A stretch of DNA of 64,000 bases from Paraescarpia echinospica (GCA_020002185.1 CM034544.1:32498892-32562891), one strand, 5' to 3'; counted from the first letter of the stretch, positions 23,990 through 39,300 are shown. Notes: generated from the letters alone by a model not told the origin. Made by a program: numbers and translations.

Positions 23990-26900
23990 CCTACCGGAAA
24001 AGAAGGACATCAACATCCAACCTCCTTTACGTGAACATTGTCACCACCGTTGTGATCGGGCGTCCGTGAATCGCTAAATTCAATGTGAATTGCATCAACG
24101 TACGTTCGGATAGGAATAAAGCGATCTTTGTTACTGACGTTGCGATTTTGCAGGACATCGACATTTCAATTCTGACGGAGATGTGACTCGTTAGCGTCAT
24201 TGATGATTATGTGATCAGAGCGGTATTTCTATGTGGATACGAATTTCATTCGGTGTGACGACCTGGTCTAAAACGAGGGTGATGTGTGGCTGTGTTGTAC
24301 AAGTCAAGCCTGACGATAAAGCGATTTAAACGCGCGGAAATTACACTCATTTTGAACATTCCGATTACTATGAAACTGCACGTAATGTCACCCTCAGGTT
24401 GTGTATCGTGTAACGTCCGCCGCCATCGAAGTAAAACGGTTTTACCAGGATCGTTTTCTTCGACCAGAGGTCTGCGTATTTAGACTACATAATGCTGGAT
24501 ACGCATGATATTATTATCACTGGCGATTTGAACTTTCACTTGTACATTCCAACAGTACGTACGAGGCTTTTACGAGACACTCGGCGATCGCGGAATGAAG
24601 CAACTGACGAAAGATGCCACCCACAGTAAGGGGCAAATATTGGATGTTGTGATCATTAGGAATAATAATTGCATAGTACCTGTATTACCAACTGTTTATG
24701 ATCCGTGTTTAAGCGACACACACTGCAACCATGCGGCGACCACCTGGCCATAAAATATGAGGTAAATGCAAGAAAGCCGGCAGGGGTGCGGAAAAAACTA
24801 ACTTTTTGCAGATTGCGTCATATATGTGTATTTTTGATTTTGTCAAAGATATGACATTTTTGTGTGAGATTTTGGCGTTGATGGACCTGTTCGGGCAATG
24901 GTCGAAACATACGACACTGGAATGCGTCGGATTATCGATCTCCACGCTCTCTTGCTCGAGAAAACCTTAAGCTTGCGACCTAACTCGCCGTGGTACTTGG
25001 ACGAACTGAGGGGTGAGAAGCAGAACCGACTGCGAGCGGAGTGGACTTAGCTACGTACTGGCCTCGATGTACATCGCCAAGTATATCGGGCTTAGTTAGT
25101 GGCCGTAGAACATATGTTACTCACCATAAGGCGTAGGTACTACTCCGACAAGTTTTCGAGTTGTGAGAGTGACCAAAAATCAGCTCTTCAAAATCACATG
25201 AAAACCTTATTGGATACACTGGTTTTGCGAAACTGCCGTTGTATGTGTGTTCGAATGATTTGACTCAACGTTTCGGCAACCATTTCGTGAAGAAAGTGAA
25301 TGACATCCGGCAAAGCATATGCTATGGCGGCTGCATTCGGTGACGACATTGCTTTTCGTGGTGTTTCGTTGACACGCTTCACAGAATTCACTGAATCACA
25401 CTTCACAAGATTGGTCGCAGTCGCTCCCTGTATGTCGTGCGGACTAGACCAACTACCTATCCTGGCTGATTCAACTATTTTCGTCAGAACTGATACCCAT
25501 GATCACGTCGATCATATACACTTCCCTTGAAAGTGCAATTGTACCTGATGTGTTCAAGCATGCGGTCGTTAGAAGAGTCCTAAGAAGGTGAAGCTTGGTG
25601 AAGTGGCTTTGTGCAATTACCGCCCGGTTTCGAACTTGCAGTTTGTATCAAAATTTGTTGAAAAAGTGATCGCAAAACAACTCAACAATCACCTTAGTAT
25701 AAAAACTTTGCGTGATCCTTTTCAATCAGCATACCGCCATGGCCACTTGACGGAGACGTCGCTCCTGTGAGTCAAGAATGACATCGCCGCGGCGCTGAAT
25801 AGAAATTGCAAGACTGTTCTCGTGATGTTAGATTTGTTCAGCGCATTCGACACAATTAATCACAATTGATTTCTTGATGATTCGAGGAAACACTCGTTCG
25901 GCATCACAGACTCGGCACTTGCAGTCGTATATCACTGAACGTTATCAGAAAGTCGCCGTGGACAGCACAACGTCGACTGGTTGTGTTTTGAAATGTGGCG
26001 TCCCACAAGGGTCTGTGCTTGGGCCACTATTATGTTGCATATACACAATACCTATCGGCGACATCGTTGCACGACACGGCATGCAATACCATTGTTATGC
26101 GGATGACACGGAAATGTACATGACAGTGGATCACGATCAACCACTCACTGCAGCAATAACGAAGATTGAACAATGTGTAGCGGAGGTGACCGACTGGCTT
26201 GAACAAAACTAGCTTAAGATAAACACCCAGAATTCAGAGGCAGTCGTTTTCCTCACCTCAAAACAGCGAAACGATTTGACCTCCGATATTTCCGTGACAA
26301 TTGGCGGACATCGGGTTGTGCCGAAGTCATCCGAACGCAACCTCAGCGTCCTAACTATGGAAGCACAGGTTGCACAGATAGCAAAATCGTGCTACCATCA
26401 GATTCGCAACATTGAACAAATTCGGCGAAGCATCACTGATGATGCGTGGAAAATACTTGTGCACGAGCTCGTGACTTCAAGTCTCGATTATGCAAATTCA
26501 TTACTCTATGGCCTACCGCAGACGATGCTTGTAAATGAAAGTGTGAAAACTGCGCAGCCCGCCTCGTGTGCGGTACGAGGAAGTAAGACCTCGTCACTCC
26601 AGTGCTGCCGTCCTAACTTTGGAAGCACAGGTTGCACAGATAGCAAAATCGTGCTACCATCAGAATCACAACATTGAACACATTCGGCGAAGCATCACTT
26701 ATGATGCGTGGAAAATACTTGTGCACGCGCTCGTGACTTCAAGTCTCGATTATGCAAATTCATTACTCTATGGCCTACTGCAGACGAGGCTTATAAAAGA
26801 AAGTGTGAAAACTGCGCAGCCCGCCTCGTGTGCGGTACGAGGAAGTAAGACCTCGTCACTCCAGTGCTGCCGCTCTTGCATTGGTTACCTGTCTGTGTGC

Positions 26901-27512
26901 GCCCGACATATAACGTGCTTGTGTTTGTGTAGTCTGTGATGCATAAACTGTCACCGAGTTATCTCGCGCAGTTACTGAACCGACGTCAACCGAATCGGCA
27001 ACTGAGATCGGCGTCTTTGCCGCTACTGTCAGTACCGCCTTCGCAGACGGTCACTCGTTTTGCTGTAGCTGCTGCAAGTCTATGGAACAGACTGCCGGAC
27101 TGTGTCAGGATGGCAAAAACACAGCCAGAGTTCAAAACACTTATTAAAACACACCTTTTTAGAGAAGAGTTTATGTGATATGATCACGTGGACTTGATCA
27201 AATGCACTTACCTAAATTTTATGTAATTATTATTATTATTTTAAAATTATTTATTACATTTTAATTCACTTAATTATTTTATATTGTTTAATACTTATTA
27301 TATCAATTATAATTGTTTGTACATGGAGGTATATTAATTATGTAATGAATGTTTTAATTATTATTGTATGATATATATTTTATAATTATTTTTGTTCCTT
27401 TCGATAATACAAATGTAAATAGTTACGTTTACTTGTGTGTAAATCACCTGAGAGCAATCTGGTTGTTGATTCGGGCGCTATGCAAATAAATCGTGTACTA
27501 ATTATTATTATT
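23990..27512 (+). mobile_element. Dead LINE R4 with internal duplication
   Basis: Long type. The endonuclease frame is further broken (CGATTTAAACGCG variant, shared with R5 and R6). The RT has a 262-bp tandem duplication at 26348-26871. It lacks the TGA variant seen in R3, R5 and R6. Confidence 0.85.
26348..26871 (+). repeat. 262-bp tandem duplication inside R4
   Basis: Copy 1 (26348-26609) and copy 2 (26610-26871) both start GTCCTAACT and end CAGTGCTGCC. The copies differ at a few bases, for example CTATGG versus CTTTGG and CGCAAC versus CACAAC. A matching duplication occurs at 32547-33070. Confidence 0.9.
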
Positions 27513-27825
27513 CGAATCAGACGAATTAATTTGGTAAATACAACTCTTTCGGAAATTACTTCGACTGTCCCAGTGAAGCATATTGTTCGATAGATGCAGC
27601 CGACCGTCAATCGAGATTTGACTTGATGTGTTTGTTCATCACACACCTGGATTCGCTAAATTGCAGCACGAAAAGTATAGCTCGTGTAATACTATGTGCA
27701 TGTTTAATTAGACACACGTCTGACAAACCTAACTCAAAAAAGGAATAATATAGTTGCTGTACACGATACATACCTGCGCGAGATCGTCTTCATACAATTA
27801 TTGTGTACTGTCTATTTTGTTTCAG

Positions 27826-27945
27826 ATGTAGGTTTGTGCAAAACAAAACGTTGCGAAAACGGCGGAACATGTTTAGGCGATAATGACGGCTCTATATACA
27901 GGTGTCTGTGCCCTGCGGGTTACAATGGAAATGATTGCAATTTTG
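27826..27945 (+). CDS. Exon A4: EGF-like domain
   Basis: Identical to A1; acceptor CTATTTTGTTTCAG. Confidence 0.88.
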
Positions 27946-28253
27946 GTAAGTGTACATGTTAAGCCCTGCATCAGTGGATATGAACAATTCATTAATGTGA
28001 TTCTATTGCTCTTCCTCTTTCCATCACACTATTGATTAATTATTGATTTTTTGCACTTCCAATAAATTGTCCTGTATTTAGAAATATTATACTATTTGGT
28101 GGTGGAAATAAACTGTCTATTTACAGTCTGGTCGATAGATTCATTGATTGAATGAAATGTGTAAGATTAATTTAAGCCATAGCAATAAAATACTTGCCAA
28201 TTCATTGATGATAATAGATTATTTGATGTATTGCTCCTTTCGTCGATGTGTAG

Positions 28254-28367
28254 ATGTGGATGAATGCCAAAGCAAGCCTTGCATGAACGGTGGGACATGC
28301 GAGGATGCAGTCGACTCGTACACCTGTTTGTGCGCGCTTGGCTACACAGATCCGCAGTGTTCTTCAG
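28254..28367 (+). CDS. Exon B4: calcium-binding EGF
   Basis: L to M after cysteine 2 (CMNGGTC). Otherwise as B1. Confidence 0.87.
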
Positions 28368-28606
28368 GTGCGGTTTCTTTTTGTCGTCAACATGCAATAG
28401 GATATTTGTTATTCTTGATTATAAATATACATGAAAGATTAAAACCACGCTTTGAAGTACGAAACTGGGAAAAGTATATTAGCGATATGTGTATATGCAT
28501 ATATGATGCCCTTCTCTACTCAACGATCATGTTTTTCTACCTAATCCGATTGCATTATATATTAGTACATTTCTTTTAGGAATCAAATTTGTGTTTCCTA
28601 TTGCAG

Positions 28607-28723
28607 AAATCAATGAATGCAGGAGCAATCCATGCGAAAATGGTGGTACATGTGTAGATAAACTTAACGGTTACACGTGTGATTGCGGCAGTTCTGGATT
28701 TGGTGGTTTTCACTGTGAACAAG
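28607..28723 (+). CDS. Exon C4: calcium-binding EGF
   Basis: Protein identical to C1. Confidence 0.85.
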
Positions 28724-29114
28724 GTTTGAACAAATTCCGTAACTATGGCGATTGGCGTAAAGGGATTATATCTGAAATATATTTTTAATTGATTTATTAT
28801 ATGTCGTTGCTAATATTTTTTAATTGAGCAGTGTTTTTTTAATAGCAGTTTATACTGCTGTGTGGGAACAGTTGCACTTGCTTTGTTGACTCAACATTAA
28901 AACGTTTTATCGCCAAATGCAATTCTTACACACGGCTTTGCGAAGTTTTACATAGGGTTGTTATACAAAATAGAATGAAAGAAGATGTTTGTCGTATATT
29001 GTGTATGACATGGATCGAATGTGAAAATAACATCTAAATGAGAAACACTTTCTATTCATTGACTATAAATGTGTGTGCTAATAAAACAACCGTTTAAAAT
29101 TGCCATCAAAGCAG

Positions 29115-29342
29115 CATCAACAACTACACCGGCAATAACAACCACCACAAAACGAACGACAACATCACCAAAAACGACGGCAACCACAACAAGTACGGCA
29201 ACAACTACTGCAACAGTTACAACTGCGTCATCAATAACTACAACAGCATCGACCGGAGGAGAGACAACGTCTGAAGAACCGCCACCATCAACAGAATTAT
29301 TTTTATCATCAACTGAACCGTCTGTGCATGGATTGTTTCCGG
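29115..29342 (+). CDS. Exon D5: mucin-like segment
   Basis: One change, FSSSTE to FLSSTE, plus the silent CAACAG variant shared with D4. Confidence 0.77.
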
Positions 29343-30187
29343 GTACGTGTAATTTATATGTTAGTATAAGTGGCAAGGTGTCACAGTTGGCAAATTGTAT
29401 GTTCAGGCAACCCTATATTCAGCATTCGTGCCAATGTTGAATATTCTAGGTAATATGTTGAGTTCACCGCTGTACACATGATATAAGCTAATACAAAGTT
29501 GATGTTGTAATGTTAATTAAATCAACATCGTACTGAGGATCAATACACTGTGCTTTGTATATGAAACATAATGTTAAGCTCATAAAAAGGAATGTGCCAA
29601 AATCGTGTGACAAGCGATGTGTTCGACTGATGCTGTTGTTTCATAAGTATACATCGAACTTATTACGTGCATTACCAATAGTGATGACGTTGCGGATTTA
29701 AGTTATTTGTGAACATTTATTTATTTGGGCGTGTCAAGCCTGATACAGAATGCAGTGCTGTTCCCTGAAGCGTATACGACTACTATTGCACATTGACATT
29801 AGGTTGTGTCAATTAGATCTGGAATACTGTCGCTGCTAACGTCACATGGTCTCGATACCACATCGCTCCTCGATTATCTTGATTTTATGTATTTATAAAC
29901 GTTGGCTGTATCTTGAAATTTTACCTGAATGTGTGCCACTGATTGAACTGCCACGGTCTGGTGTGCATGGCTAGCCATATTCTTGCCATTCTACTTGGAA
30001 GTATTGCTTACAGCAGGACTTTATGGATAACCATGGGTAATGGACTTGACCGTGGACATGCCAGTGGAGTTTACATCGGGTGTCGACAAGTCTATCGTGC
30101 AAGCACTCGACGCGGTTGAAGGTCTGGCAGGCTCAAACAAAGACCAATTCGTGTAGTTGTAAACCGTTGCGGCACGTCGGCTTCCGC

Positions 30188-33100
30188 CAACCGGAAAAGA
30201 AGGACATCAACATCCAACCTCCTTTACGTGAACATTGTCACCACCGTTGTGATCGGGCGTCCGTGAATCGCTAAATTCAATGTGAATTGCATCAACGTAC
30301 GTTCGGATAGGAATAAAGCGATCTTTGTTACTGACGTTGCGATTTTGCAGGACATCGACATTTCAATTCTGACGGAGATGTGACTCGTTAGCGTCATTGA
30401 TGATTATGTGATCAGAGCGGTATTTCTATGTGGATACGAATTTCATTCGGTGTGACGACCTGGTCTAAAACGAGGGTGATGTGTGGCTGTGTTGTACAAG
30501 TCAAGCCTGACTATAAAGCGATTTAAACGCGCGGAAATTACACTCATTTTGAACATTCCGATTACTATGAAACTGCACGTAATGTCACCCTCAGGTTGTG
30601 TATCGTGTAACGTCCGCCGCCATCGAAGTAAAACGGTTTTACCAAGATCGTTTTCTTCGACCAGAGGTCTGCGTATTTAGACTACATAATGCTGGATACG
30701 CATGATATTATTATCACTGGCGATTTGAACTTTCACTTGTACATTCCAACAGTAGGTACGAGGCTTTTACGAGACACTCGGCGATCGCGGAATGAAGCAA
30801 CTGACGAAAGATGCCACCCACAGTAAGGGGCAAATATTGGATGTTGTGATCGTTAGGAATAATAATTGCATAGTACCTTTATTACCAACTGTTTATGATC
30901 CGTGTTTATGCGACACACACAGGGCAACCATGCGGCGACCACCTGGCCATAAAATATGAGGTAAATGCAAGAAAGCCGGCAGGGGTGCGGAAAAAACTAA
31001 CTTTTCGCAGATTGCGTCATATATGTGTATTTTCGATTTTGTCAAAGATATGACATTTTTGTGTGAGATTTTGGTGTTGATGGACCTGTTCGGGCAATGG
31101 TCGAAACATACGACACTGGAATGCGTCGGATTATCGATCTCCACGCTCTCTTGCTCGAGAAAACCTTAAGCTTGCGACCTAACTCGCCGTGGTACTTGGA
31201 CGAACTGAGGGGTGAGAAGCAGAACCGACTGCGAGCGGAGTGGACTTAGCTACGTTCTGGCCTCGATGTACATCGCCAAGTATATCGGGCTTAGTTAGTG
31301 GCCGTAGAACATATGTTACTCACCATAAGGCGTAGGTACTACTCCGACAAGTTTGCGAGTTGTGAGAGTGACCAAAAATCAGCTCTTCAAAATCACATAA
31401 AAACCTTATTGGATACACTGGTTTTGCGAAACTGCCTTTGTATGTGTGTTCGAATGATTTGACTCAACGTTTCGGCAACCATTTCGTGAAGAAAGTGAAT
31501 GACATCCGGCAAAGCATATGCTATGGCGGCTGCATTCGGTGACGACATTGCTTTTCGTGGTGTTTCGTTGACACGCTTCACAGAATTCACTGAATCACAC
31601 TTCACAAGATTGGTCGCAGTCGCTCCCTGAATGTCGTGCGGACTAGACCCACTACCTATCCTGACTGATTCAACTATGTTCGTCAGAACTGATACCCATG
31701 ATCACGTCGATCATAAACACTTCCCTTGAAAGTGCAATTGTACCTGATGTGTTCAAGCATGCGGTCGTTAGAAGAGTCCTAAGAAGGTGAAGCTTGGTGA
31801 AGTGGCTTTGTGCAATTACCGCCCGGTTTCGAACTTGCAGTTTGTATCAAAATTTGTTGAAAAAGTGATCGCAAAACAACTCAACAATCACCTTAGTATG
31901 AAAACTTTGCGTGATCCTTTTCAATCAGCATACCGCCATGGCCACTCGACGGAGACGTCGCTCCTGTGAGTCAAGAATGACATCGCCGCGGCGCTGAATA
32001 GAAATTGCAAGACTGTTCTCGTTATGTTAGATTTGTTCAGCGCATTCGACACAATTAATCACAATTGATTTCTTGATGATTCGAGGGAACACTCGTTTGG
32101 CATCACAGACTCGGCACTTGCAGTCGTATATCACTGAACGTTATCAGAAAGTCGCCGTGGACAGCACAACGTCGACTGGTTGTGTTTTGAAATGTGGCGT
32201 CCCACAAGGGTCTGCGCTTGGGCCACTATTATGCTGCACATACACAATACCTATCGGCGATATCGTTGCACGACACGTCATGCAATACCATTGTTATGCG
32301 GATGACACGGAAATGTACATGACAGTGGATCACGATCAACCACGCACTGCAGCAATAACGAAGATTGAACAATGTGTAGCGGAGGTAACCGACTGGCTTG
32401 AACAAAACTAGCTTAAGATAAACACCCAGAATTCAGAGGCAGTCGATTTCCTCACCTGAAAACAGCGAAACGATTTGACCTCCGATATTTCCGTGACAAT
32501 TGGCGGACATCGGGTTGTGCCGAAGTCATCCGAACGCAACCTCAGCGTCCTAACTATGGAAGCACAGGTTGCACAGATAGCAAAATTGTGCTACCATCAG
32601 ATTCGCAACATTGAACAAATTCGGCGAAGCATCACTGATGATGCGTGGAAAATACTTGTGCACGCGCTCGTGACTTGAAGTCTCGATTATGAAAATTCAT
32701 TACTCTATGGCCTACCGCAGACGATGCTTGTAAATGAAAGTGTGAAAACTGCGCAGCCCGCCTCGTGTGCGGTACGAGGAAGTAAGACCTCGTCACTCCA
32801 GTGCTGCCGTCCTAACTTTGGAAGCACAGGTTGCACAGATAGCAAAATCGTGCTACCATCAGATTCACAACATTGAACACATTCGGCGAAGCATCACTTA
32901 TGATGCGTGGAAAATACTTGTGCACGCGCTCGTGACTTCAAGTCTCGATTATGCAAATTCATTACTCTATGGCCTACTGCAGACGAGGCTTATAAAAGAA
33001 AGTGTGAAAACTGCGCAGCCCGCCTCGTGTGCGGTACGAGGAAGTAAGACCTCGTCACTCCAGTGCTGCCGCACTTGCATTGGTTACCTGTCTGTGTGCG

Positions 33101-33711
33101 CCCGACATATAACGTGCTTGTGTTTGTGTAGTCTGTGATGCATAAACTGTCACCGAGTTATCTCGCGCAGTTACTGAACCGACGTCAACCGAATCGGCAA
33201 CTGAGATCGGCGTCTTTGCCGCTACTGTCAGTACCGCCTTCGCAGACGGTCACTCGTTTTGCTGTAGCTGCTGCAAGTCTATGGAACAGACTGCCGGACT
33301 GTGTCAGGATGGCAAAAACACAGCCAGAGTTCAAAACACTTATTAAAACACACCTTTTTAGAGAAGAGTTTATGTGATATGATCACGTGGACTTGATCAA
33401 ATGCACTTACCTAAATTTTATGTAATTATTATTATTATTTTAAAATTATTTATTACATTTTAATTCACTTAATTATTTTATATTGTTTAATACTTATTAT
33501 ATCAATTATAATTGTTTGTACATGGAGGTATATTAATTATGTAATGAATGTTTTAATTATTATTGTATGATATATATTTTATAATTATTTTTGTTCCTTT
33601 CGATAATACAAATGTAAATAGTTACGTTTACTTGTGTGTAAATCACCTGAGAGCAATCTGGTTGTTGATTCGGGCGCTATGCAAATAAATCGTGTACTAA
33701 TTATTATTATT
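30188..33711 (+). mobile_element. Dead LINE R5 with internal duplication
   Basis: Long type. It combines features found separately elsewhere: the 262-bp duplication (as R4), the TGA/GAAAATT variant in the first duplicate copy (as R3 and R6) and the broken endonuclease frame (as R4 and R6). Confidence 0.85.
32547..33070 (+). repeat. 262-bp tandem duplication inside R5
   Basis: Copies at 32547-32808 and 32809-33070 have the same borders as in R4. Copy 1 carries the TGACTTGAAG variant while copy 2 has TGACTTCAAG, so only one copy was changed or converted. Confidence 0.9.
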
Positions 33712-34024
33712 CGAATCAGACGAATTAATTTGGTAAATACAACTCTTTCGGAAATTACTTCGACTGTCCCAGTGAAGCATATTGTTCGATAGATGCAGCC
33801 GACCGTCAATCGAGATTTGACTTGATGTGTTTGTTCATCACACACCTGGATTCGCTAAATTGCAGCACGAAAAGTATAGCTCGTGTAATACTATGTGCAT
33901 GTTTAATTAGACACACGTCTGACAAACCTAACTCAAAAAAGGAATAATATAGTTGCTGTACACGATACATACCTGCGCGAGATCGTCTTCATACAATTAT
34001 TGTGTACTGTCTATTTTGTTTCAG

Positions 34025-34144
34025 ATGTAGGTTTGTGCAAAACAAAACGTTGCGAAAACGGCGGAACATGTTTAGGCGATAATGACGGCTCTATATACAG
34101 GTGTCTGTGCCCTGCGGGTTACAATGGAAATGATTGCAATTTTG
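34025..34144 (+). CDS. Exon A5: EGF-like domain
   Basis: Identical to A1. Confidence 0.88.
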
Positions 34145-34453
34145 GTAAGTGTACATGTTAAGCCCTGCATCAGTGGATATGAACAATTCATTAATGTGAT
34201 TCTATTGCTCTTCCTCTTTCCATCACACTATTGATTAATTATTGATTTTTGTGCACTTCCAATAAATTGTCCTGTATTTATAAATATTATACTATTTGGT
34301 GGTGGAAATAAACTGTCTATTTACAGTCTGGTCGATAGATTCATTGATTGAATGAAATGTGTAAGATTAATTTAAGCCATAGCAATAAAATACTTGCCAA
34401 TTCATTGATGATAATAGATTATTTGATGTATTGCTCCTTTCGTCGATGTGTAG

Positions 34454-34567
34454 ATGTAGATGAATGCCAAAGCAAGCCTTGCCTGAACGGTGGGACATGC
34501 GAGGATGCAGTCGACTCGTACATCTGTTTGTGCACGCTTGGCTACACAGATCCGCAGTGTTCTTCAG
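34454..34567 (+). CDS. Exon B5: calcium-binding EGF
   Basis: T to I (SYICLC) and A to T (CTLGY, shared with B3). The DVDEC calcium motif is kept. Confidence 0.86.
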
Positions 34568-34806
34568 GTGCGGTTTGTTTTTGTCGTCAACATGCAATTG
34601 GATATTTGTTATTCTTGATTATAAATATACATGAAAGATTAAAACCACGCTTTGAAGTACGAAATTGGGAAAATTATATTAGCAATATGTGTATATGCAT
34701 ATATGATGCCCTTCTCTACTCAACGATCATGTTTTTCTACCTAATCCGATTGCATTATATTTTAGTACATTTCTTTTAGGAATCAAATTTGTGTTTCCTA
34801 TTGCAG

Positions 34807-34923
34807 AAATCAATGAATGCAGGAGCAATCCATGCGAAAATGGTGGTACATGTGTAGACAAACTTAACGGTTACAAGTGTGATTGCGGCAGTTCTGGATT
34901 TGGTGGTTTTCACTGTGAACAAG
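34807..34923 (+). CDS. Exon C5: calcium-binding EGF
   Basis: T to K before cysteine 4 (GYKCDC). All cysteines and the hydroxylation pattern are kept. Confidence 0.85.
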
Positions 34924-35312
34924 GTTTGAACAAATTCCGTAACTATGGCGATTGGTGCAAAGGGATTATATCTGAAATATATTTTTAATTGATTTATTAT
35001 ATGTCGTTGGTAATATTTTTGAATTCGGCAGTGTTTTTAATAGCAGTTTATACTGCTGTGTGGGAACAGTTGCACTTGCTTTGTTGACTCATCATTAAAA
35101 CGTTTTATCGCCAAATGCAATTCTTACAGACGGCTTTGCGAAGTTTTACATAGGGTTGTTATACAAAATAGAATGAAAGAAGATGTTTGTCGCATATTGT
35201 GTATGACATGGATCGAATGTGAAAATAACATCTAAATGAGAAACACTTTCTACTCATTGACTATAAATGTGTGTGCTAATAAAACAACCGTTTAAAATTG
35301 CCATCAAAGCAG

Positions 35313-35540
35313 CATCAACAACTACACCGGCAATAACAACCACCACAAAACGAACGACAACATCACCAAAAACGACGGCAACCACAACAAGTACGGCAAC
35401 AACTACTGCAACAGTTACAACTGCGTCATCAATAACTACAACAGCATCGACCGGAGGAGAGACAACGTCTGAAGAACCGCCACCATCGACAGAATTATTT
35501 TCATCATCAACTGAACCGTCTGTGCATGGATTGTTTCCGG
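35313..35540 (+). CDS. Exon D6: mucin-like segment
   Basis: Common long-unit protein. The following intron lacks about 13 bases after CAGCATTCGT compared with other units. Confidence 0.77.
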
Positions 35541-36373
35541 GTACGTGTAATTTATATGTTAGTATAAGTGGCAAGGTGTCACAGTTGGCAAATTGTATGT
35601 TCAGGCAACCCTATATTCAGCATTCGTATATTCTAGGTAATATGTTGAGTCCACCGCTGTACACATGATATAAGCTAATACAAAGTTGATGTTGTAATGT
35701 TAATTAAATCAACATCGTACTGAGGATCAATACACTGTGCTTTGTATATGAAACATAATGTTAAGCTCATAAAAAGGAATGTGCCAAAATCGTGTGACAA
35801 GCGATGTGTTCGACTGATGCTGTTGTTTCATAAGTATACATCGAACTTATTATGTGCATTACCAATAGTGATGACGTTGCGGATTTAAGTTATTTGTGAA
35901 CATTTATTTATTTGGGCGTATCAAGCCTGATACAGACTGCAGTGCTGTTCCCTGAAGCGTATACGACTACTATTGCACATTGACATTAGGTTGTGTCAAT
36001 TAGATCTGGAATACTGTCGCTGCTAACGTCACATGGTCTCGATACCACATCGCTCCTCGATTATCTTGATTTTATGTATTTATAAACGTTGGCTGTATCT
36101 TGAAATTTTACCTGAATGTGTGCCACTGATTGAACTGCCACGGTCTGGTGTGCATGGCTAGCCATATTCTTGCCATTCTACTTGGAAGTATTGCTTACAG
36201 CAGGACTTTATGGATAACCATGGGTAATGGACTTGACCGTGGACATGCCAGTGGAGTTTACATCGGGTGTCGACAAGTCTATCGTGCAAGCACTCGACGC
36301 GGTTGAAGGTCTGGCAGGCTCAAACAAAGACCAATTCGTGTAGTTGTAAACCGTTGCGGCACGTCGGCTTCCG

Positions 36374-39300
36374 CCAACCGGAAAAGAAGGACATCAACAT
36401 CCAACCTCCTTTACGTGAACATTGTCACCACCGTTGTGATCGGGCGTCCGTGAATCGCTAAATTCAATGTGAATTGCGTCAACGTACGTTCGGATAGGAA
36501 TAAAGCGATCTTTGTTACTGACGTTGCGATTTTGCAGGACATCGACATTTCAATTCTGACGGAGATGTGACTCGTTAGCGTCATTGATGATTATGTGATC
36601 AGAGCGGTATTTCTATGTGGATACGAATTTCATTCGGTGTGACGACCTGGTCTCAAACGAGGGTGATGTGTGGCTGTGTTGTACAAGTCAAGCCTGACTA
36701 TAAAGCGATTTAAACGCGCGGAAATTACACTCATTTTGAACATTCCGATTACTATGAAACTGCACGTAATGTCACCCTCAGGTTGTGTATCGTGTAACGT
36801 CCGCCGCCATCGAAGTAAAACGGTTTTACCAAGATCGTTTTCTTCGACCAGAGGTCTGCGTATTTAGACTACATAATGCTGGATACGCATGATATTATTA
36901 TCACTGGCGATTTGAACTTTCACTTGTACATTCCAACAGTAGGTACGAGGCTTTTACGAGACACTCGGCGATCGCGGAATGAAGCAACTGACGAAAGATG
37001 CCACCCACAGTAAGGGGCAAATATTGGATGTTGTGATCGTTAGGAATAATAATTGCATAGTACCTTTATTACCAACTGTTTATGATCCGTGTTTATGCGA
37101 CACACACAGGGCAACCATGCGGCGACCACCTGGCCATAAAATATGAGGTAAATGCAAGAAAGCCGGCAGGGGTGCGGAAAAAACTAACTTTTCGCAGATT
37201 GCGTCATATATGTGTATTTTCGATTTTGTCAAAGATATGACATTTTTGTGTGAGATTTTGGTGTTGATGGACCTGTTCGGGCAATGGTCGAAACATACGA
37301 CACTGGAATGCGTCGGATTATCGATCTCCACGCTCTCTTGCTCGAGAAAACCTTAAGCTTGCGACCTAACTCGCCGTGGTACTTGGACGAACTGAGGGGT
37401 GAGAAGCAGATCCGACTGCGAGCGGAGTGGACTTAGCTACGTTCTGGCCTCGATGTACATCGCCAAGTATATCGGGCTTAGTTAGTGGCCGTAGAACATA
37501 TGTTACTCACCATAAGGCGTAGGTACTACTCCGACAAGTTTGCGAGTTGTGAGAGTGACCAAAAATCAGCTCTTCAAAATCACATAAAAACCTTATTGGA
37601 TACACTGGTTTTGCGAAACTGCCTTTGTATGTGTGTTCGAATGATTTGACTCAACGTTTCGGCAACCATTTCGTGAAGAAAGTGAATGACATCCGGCAAA
37701 GCATATGCTATGGCGGCTGCATTCGGTGACGACATTGCTTTTCGTGGTGTTTCGTTGACACGCTTCACAGAATTCACTGAATCACACTTCACAAGATTGG
37801 TCGCAGTCGCTCCCTGTATGTCGTGCGGAATAGACCAACTACCTATCCTGGCTGATTCAACTATGTTCGTCAGAACTGATACCCATGATCACGTCGATCA
37901 TAAACACTTCCCTTGAAAGTGCAATTGTACCTGATGTGTTCAAGCATGCGGTCGTTAGAAGAGTCTTAAGAAGGTGAAGCTTGGTGAAGTGGCTTTGTGC
38001 AATTACCGCCCGGTTTCGAACTTGCAGTTTGTATCAAAATTTGTTGAAAAAGTGATCGCAAAACAACTCAACAATCACCTTAGTATGAAAACTTTGCGTG
38101 ATCCTTTTCAATCAGCATACCGCCATGGCCACTTGACGGAGACGTCGCTCCTGTGAGTCAAGAATGACATCGCCGCGGCGCTGAATAGAAATTGCAAGAC
38201 TGTTCTCGTGATGTTAGATTTGTTCAGCGCATTCGACACAATTAATCACAATTGATTTCTTGATGATTCGAGGGAACACTCGTTCGGCATCACAGACTCG
38301 GCACTTGCAGTCGTATATCACTGAACGTTATCAGAAAGTCGCCGTGGACAGCACAACGTCGACTGGTTGTGTTTTGAAATGTGGCGTCCCACAAGGGTCT
38401 GCGCTTGGGCCACTATTATGCTGCACATACACAATACCTATCGGCGACATCGTTGCACGACACGGCATGCAATACCATTGTTATGCGGATGACACGGAAA
38501 TGTACATGACAGTGGATCACGATCAACCACGCACTACAGCAATAACGAAGATTGAACAATGTGTAGCGGAGGTAACCGACTGGCTTGAACAAAACTAGCT
38601 TAAGATAAACACCCAGAATTCAGAGGCAGTCGATTTCCTCACCTGAAAACAGCGAAACGATTTGACCTCCGATATTTCCGTGACAATTGGCGGACATCGG
38701 GTTGTGCCGAAGTCATCCGAACGCAACCTCAGCGTCCTAACTATGGAAGCACAGGTTGCACAGATAGCAAAATCGTGCTACCATCAGATTCGCAACATTG
38801 AACAAATTCGGCGAAGCATCACTGATGATGCGTGGAAAATACTTGTGCACGCGCTCGTGACTTGAAGTCTCGATTATGAAAATTCATTACTCTATGGCCT
38901 ACAGCAGACGATGCTTGTAAAAGAAAGTGTGAAAACTGCGCAGCCCGCCTCGTGTGCGGTACGAGGAAGTAAGACCTCGTCACTCCAATGCTGCCGCACT
39001 TGCATTGGTTACCTGTCTGTGTGCGCCCGACATATAACGTGCTTGTGTTTGTGTAGTCTGTGATGCATAAACTGTCACCGAGTTATCTCGCGCAGTTACT
39101 GAACCGACGTCAACCGAATCGGCAACTGAGATCGGCGTCTTTGCCGCTACTGTCAGTACCGCCTTCGGAGACGGTCACTCGTTTTGATGTAGCTGCAGCA
39201 AGTCTATGGAACAGACTGCCGGACTTTGTCAGGATGGCAAAAACACAGCCAGAGTCCAAAACACTTCGTAAAACACACCTTTTTAGAGAATAGTTTCTGT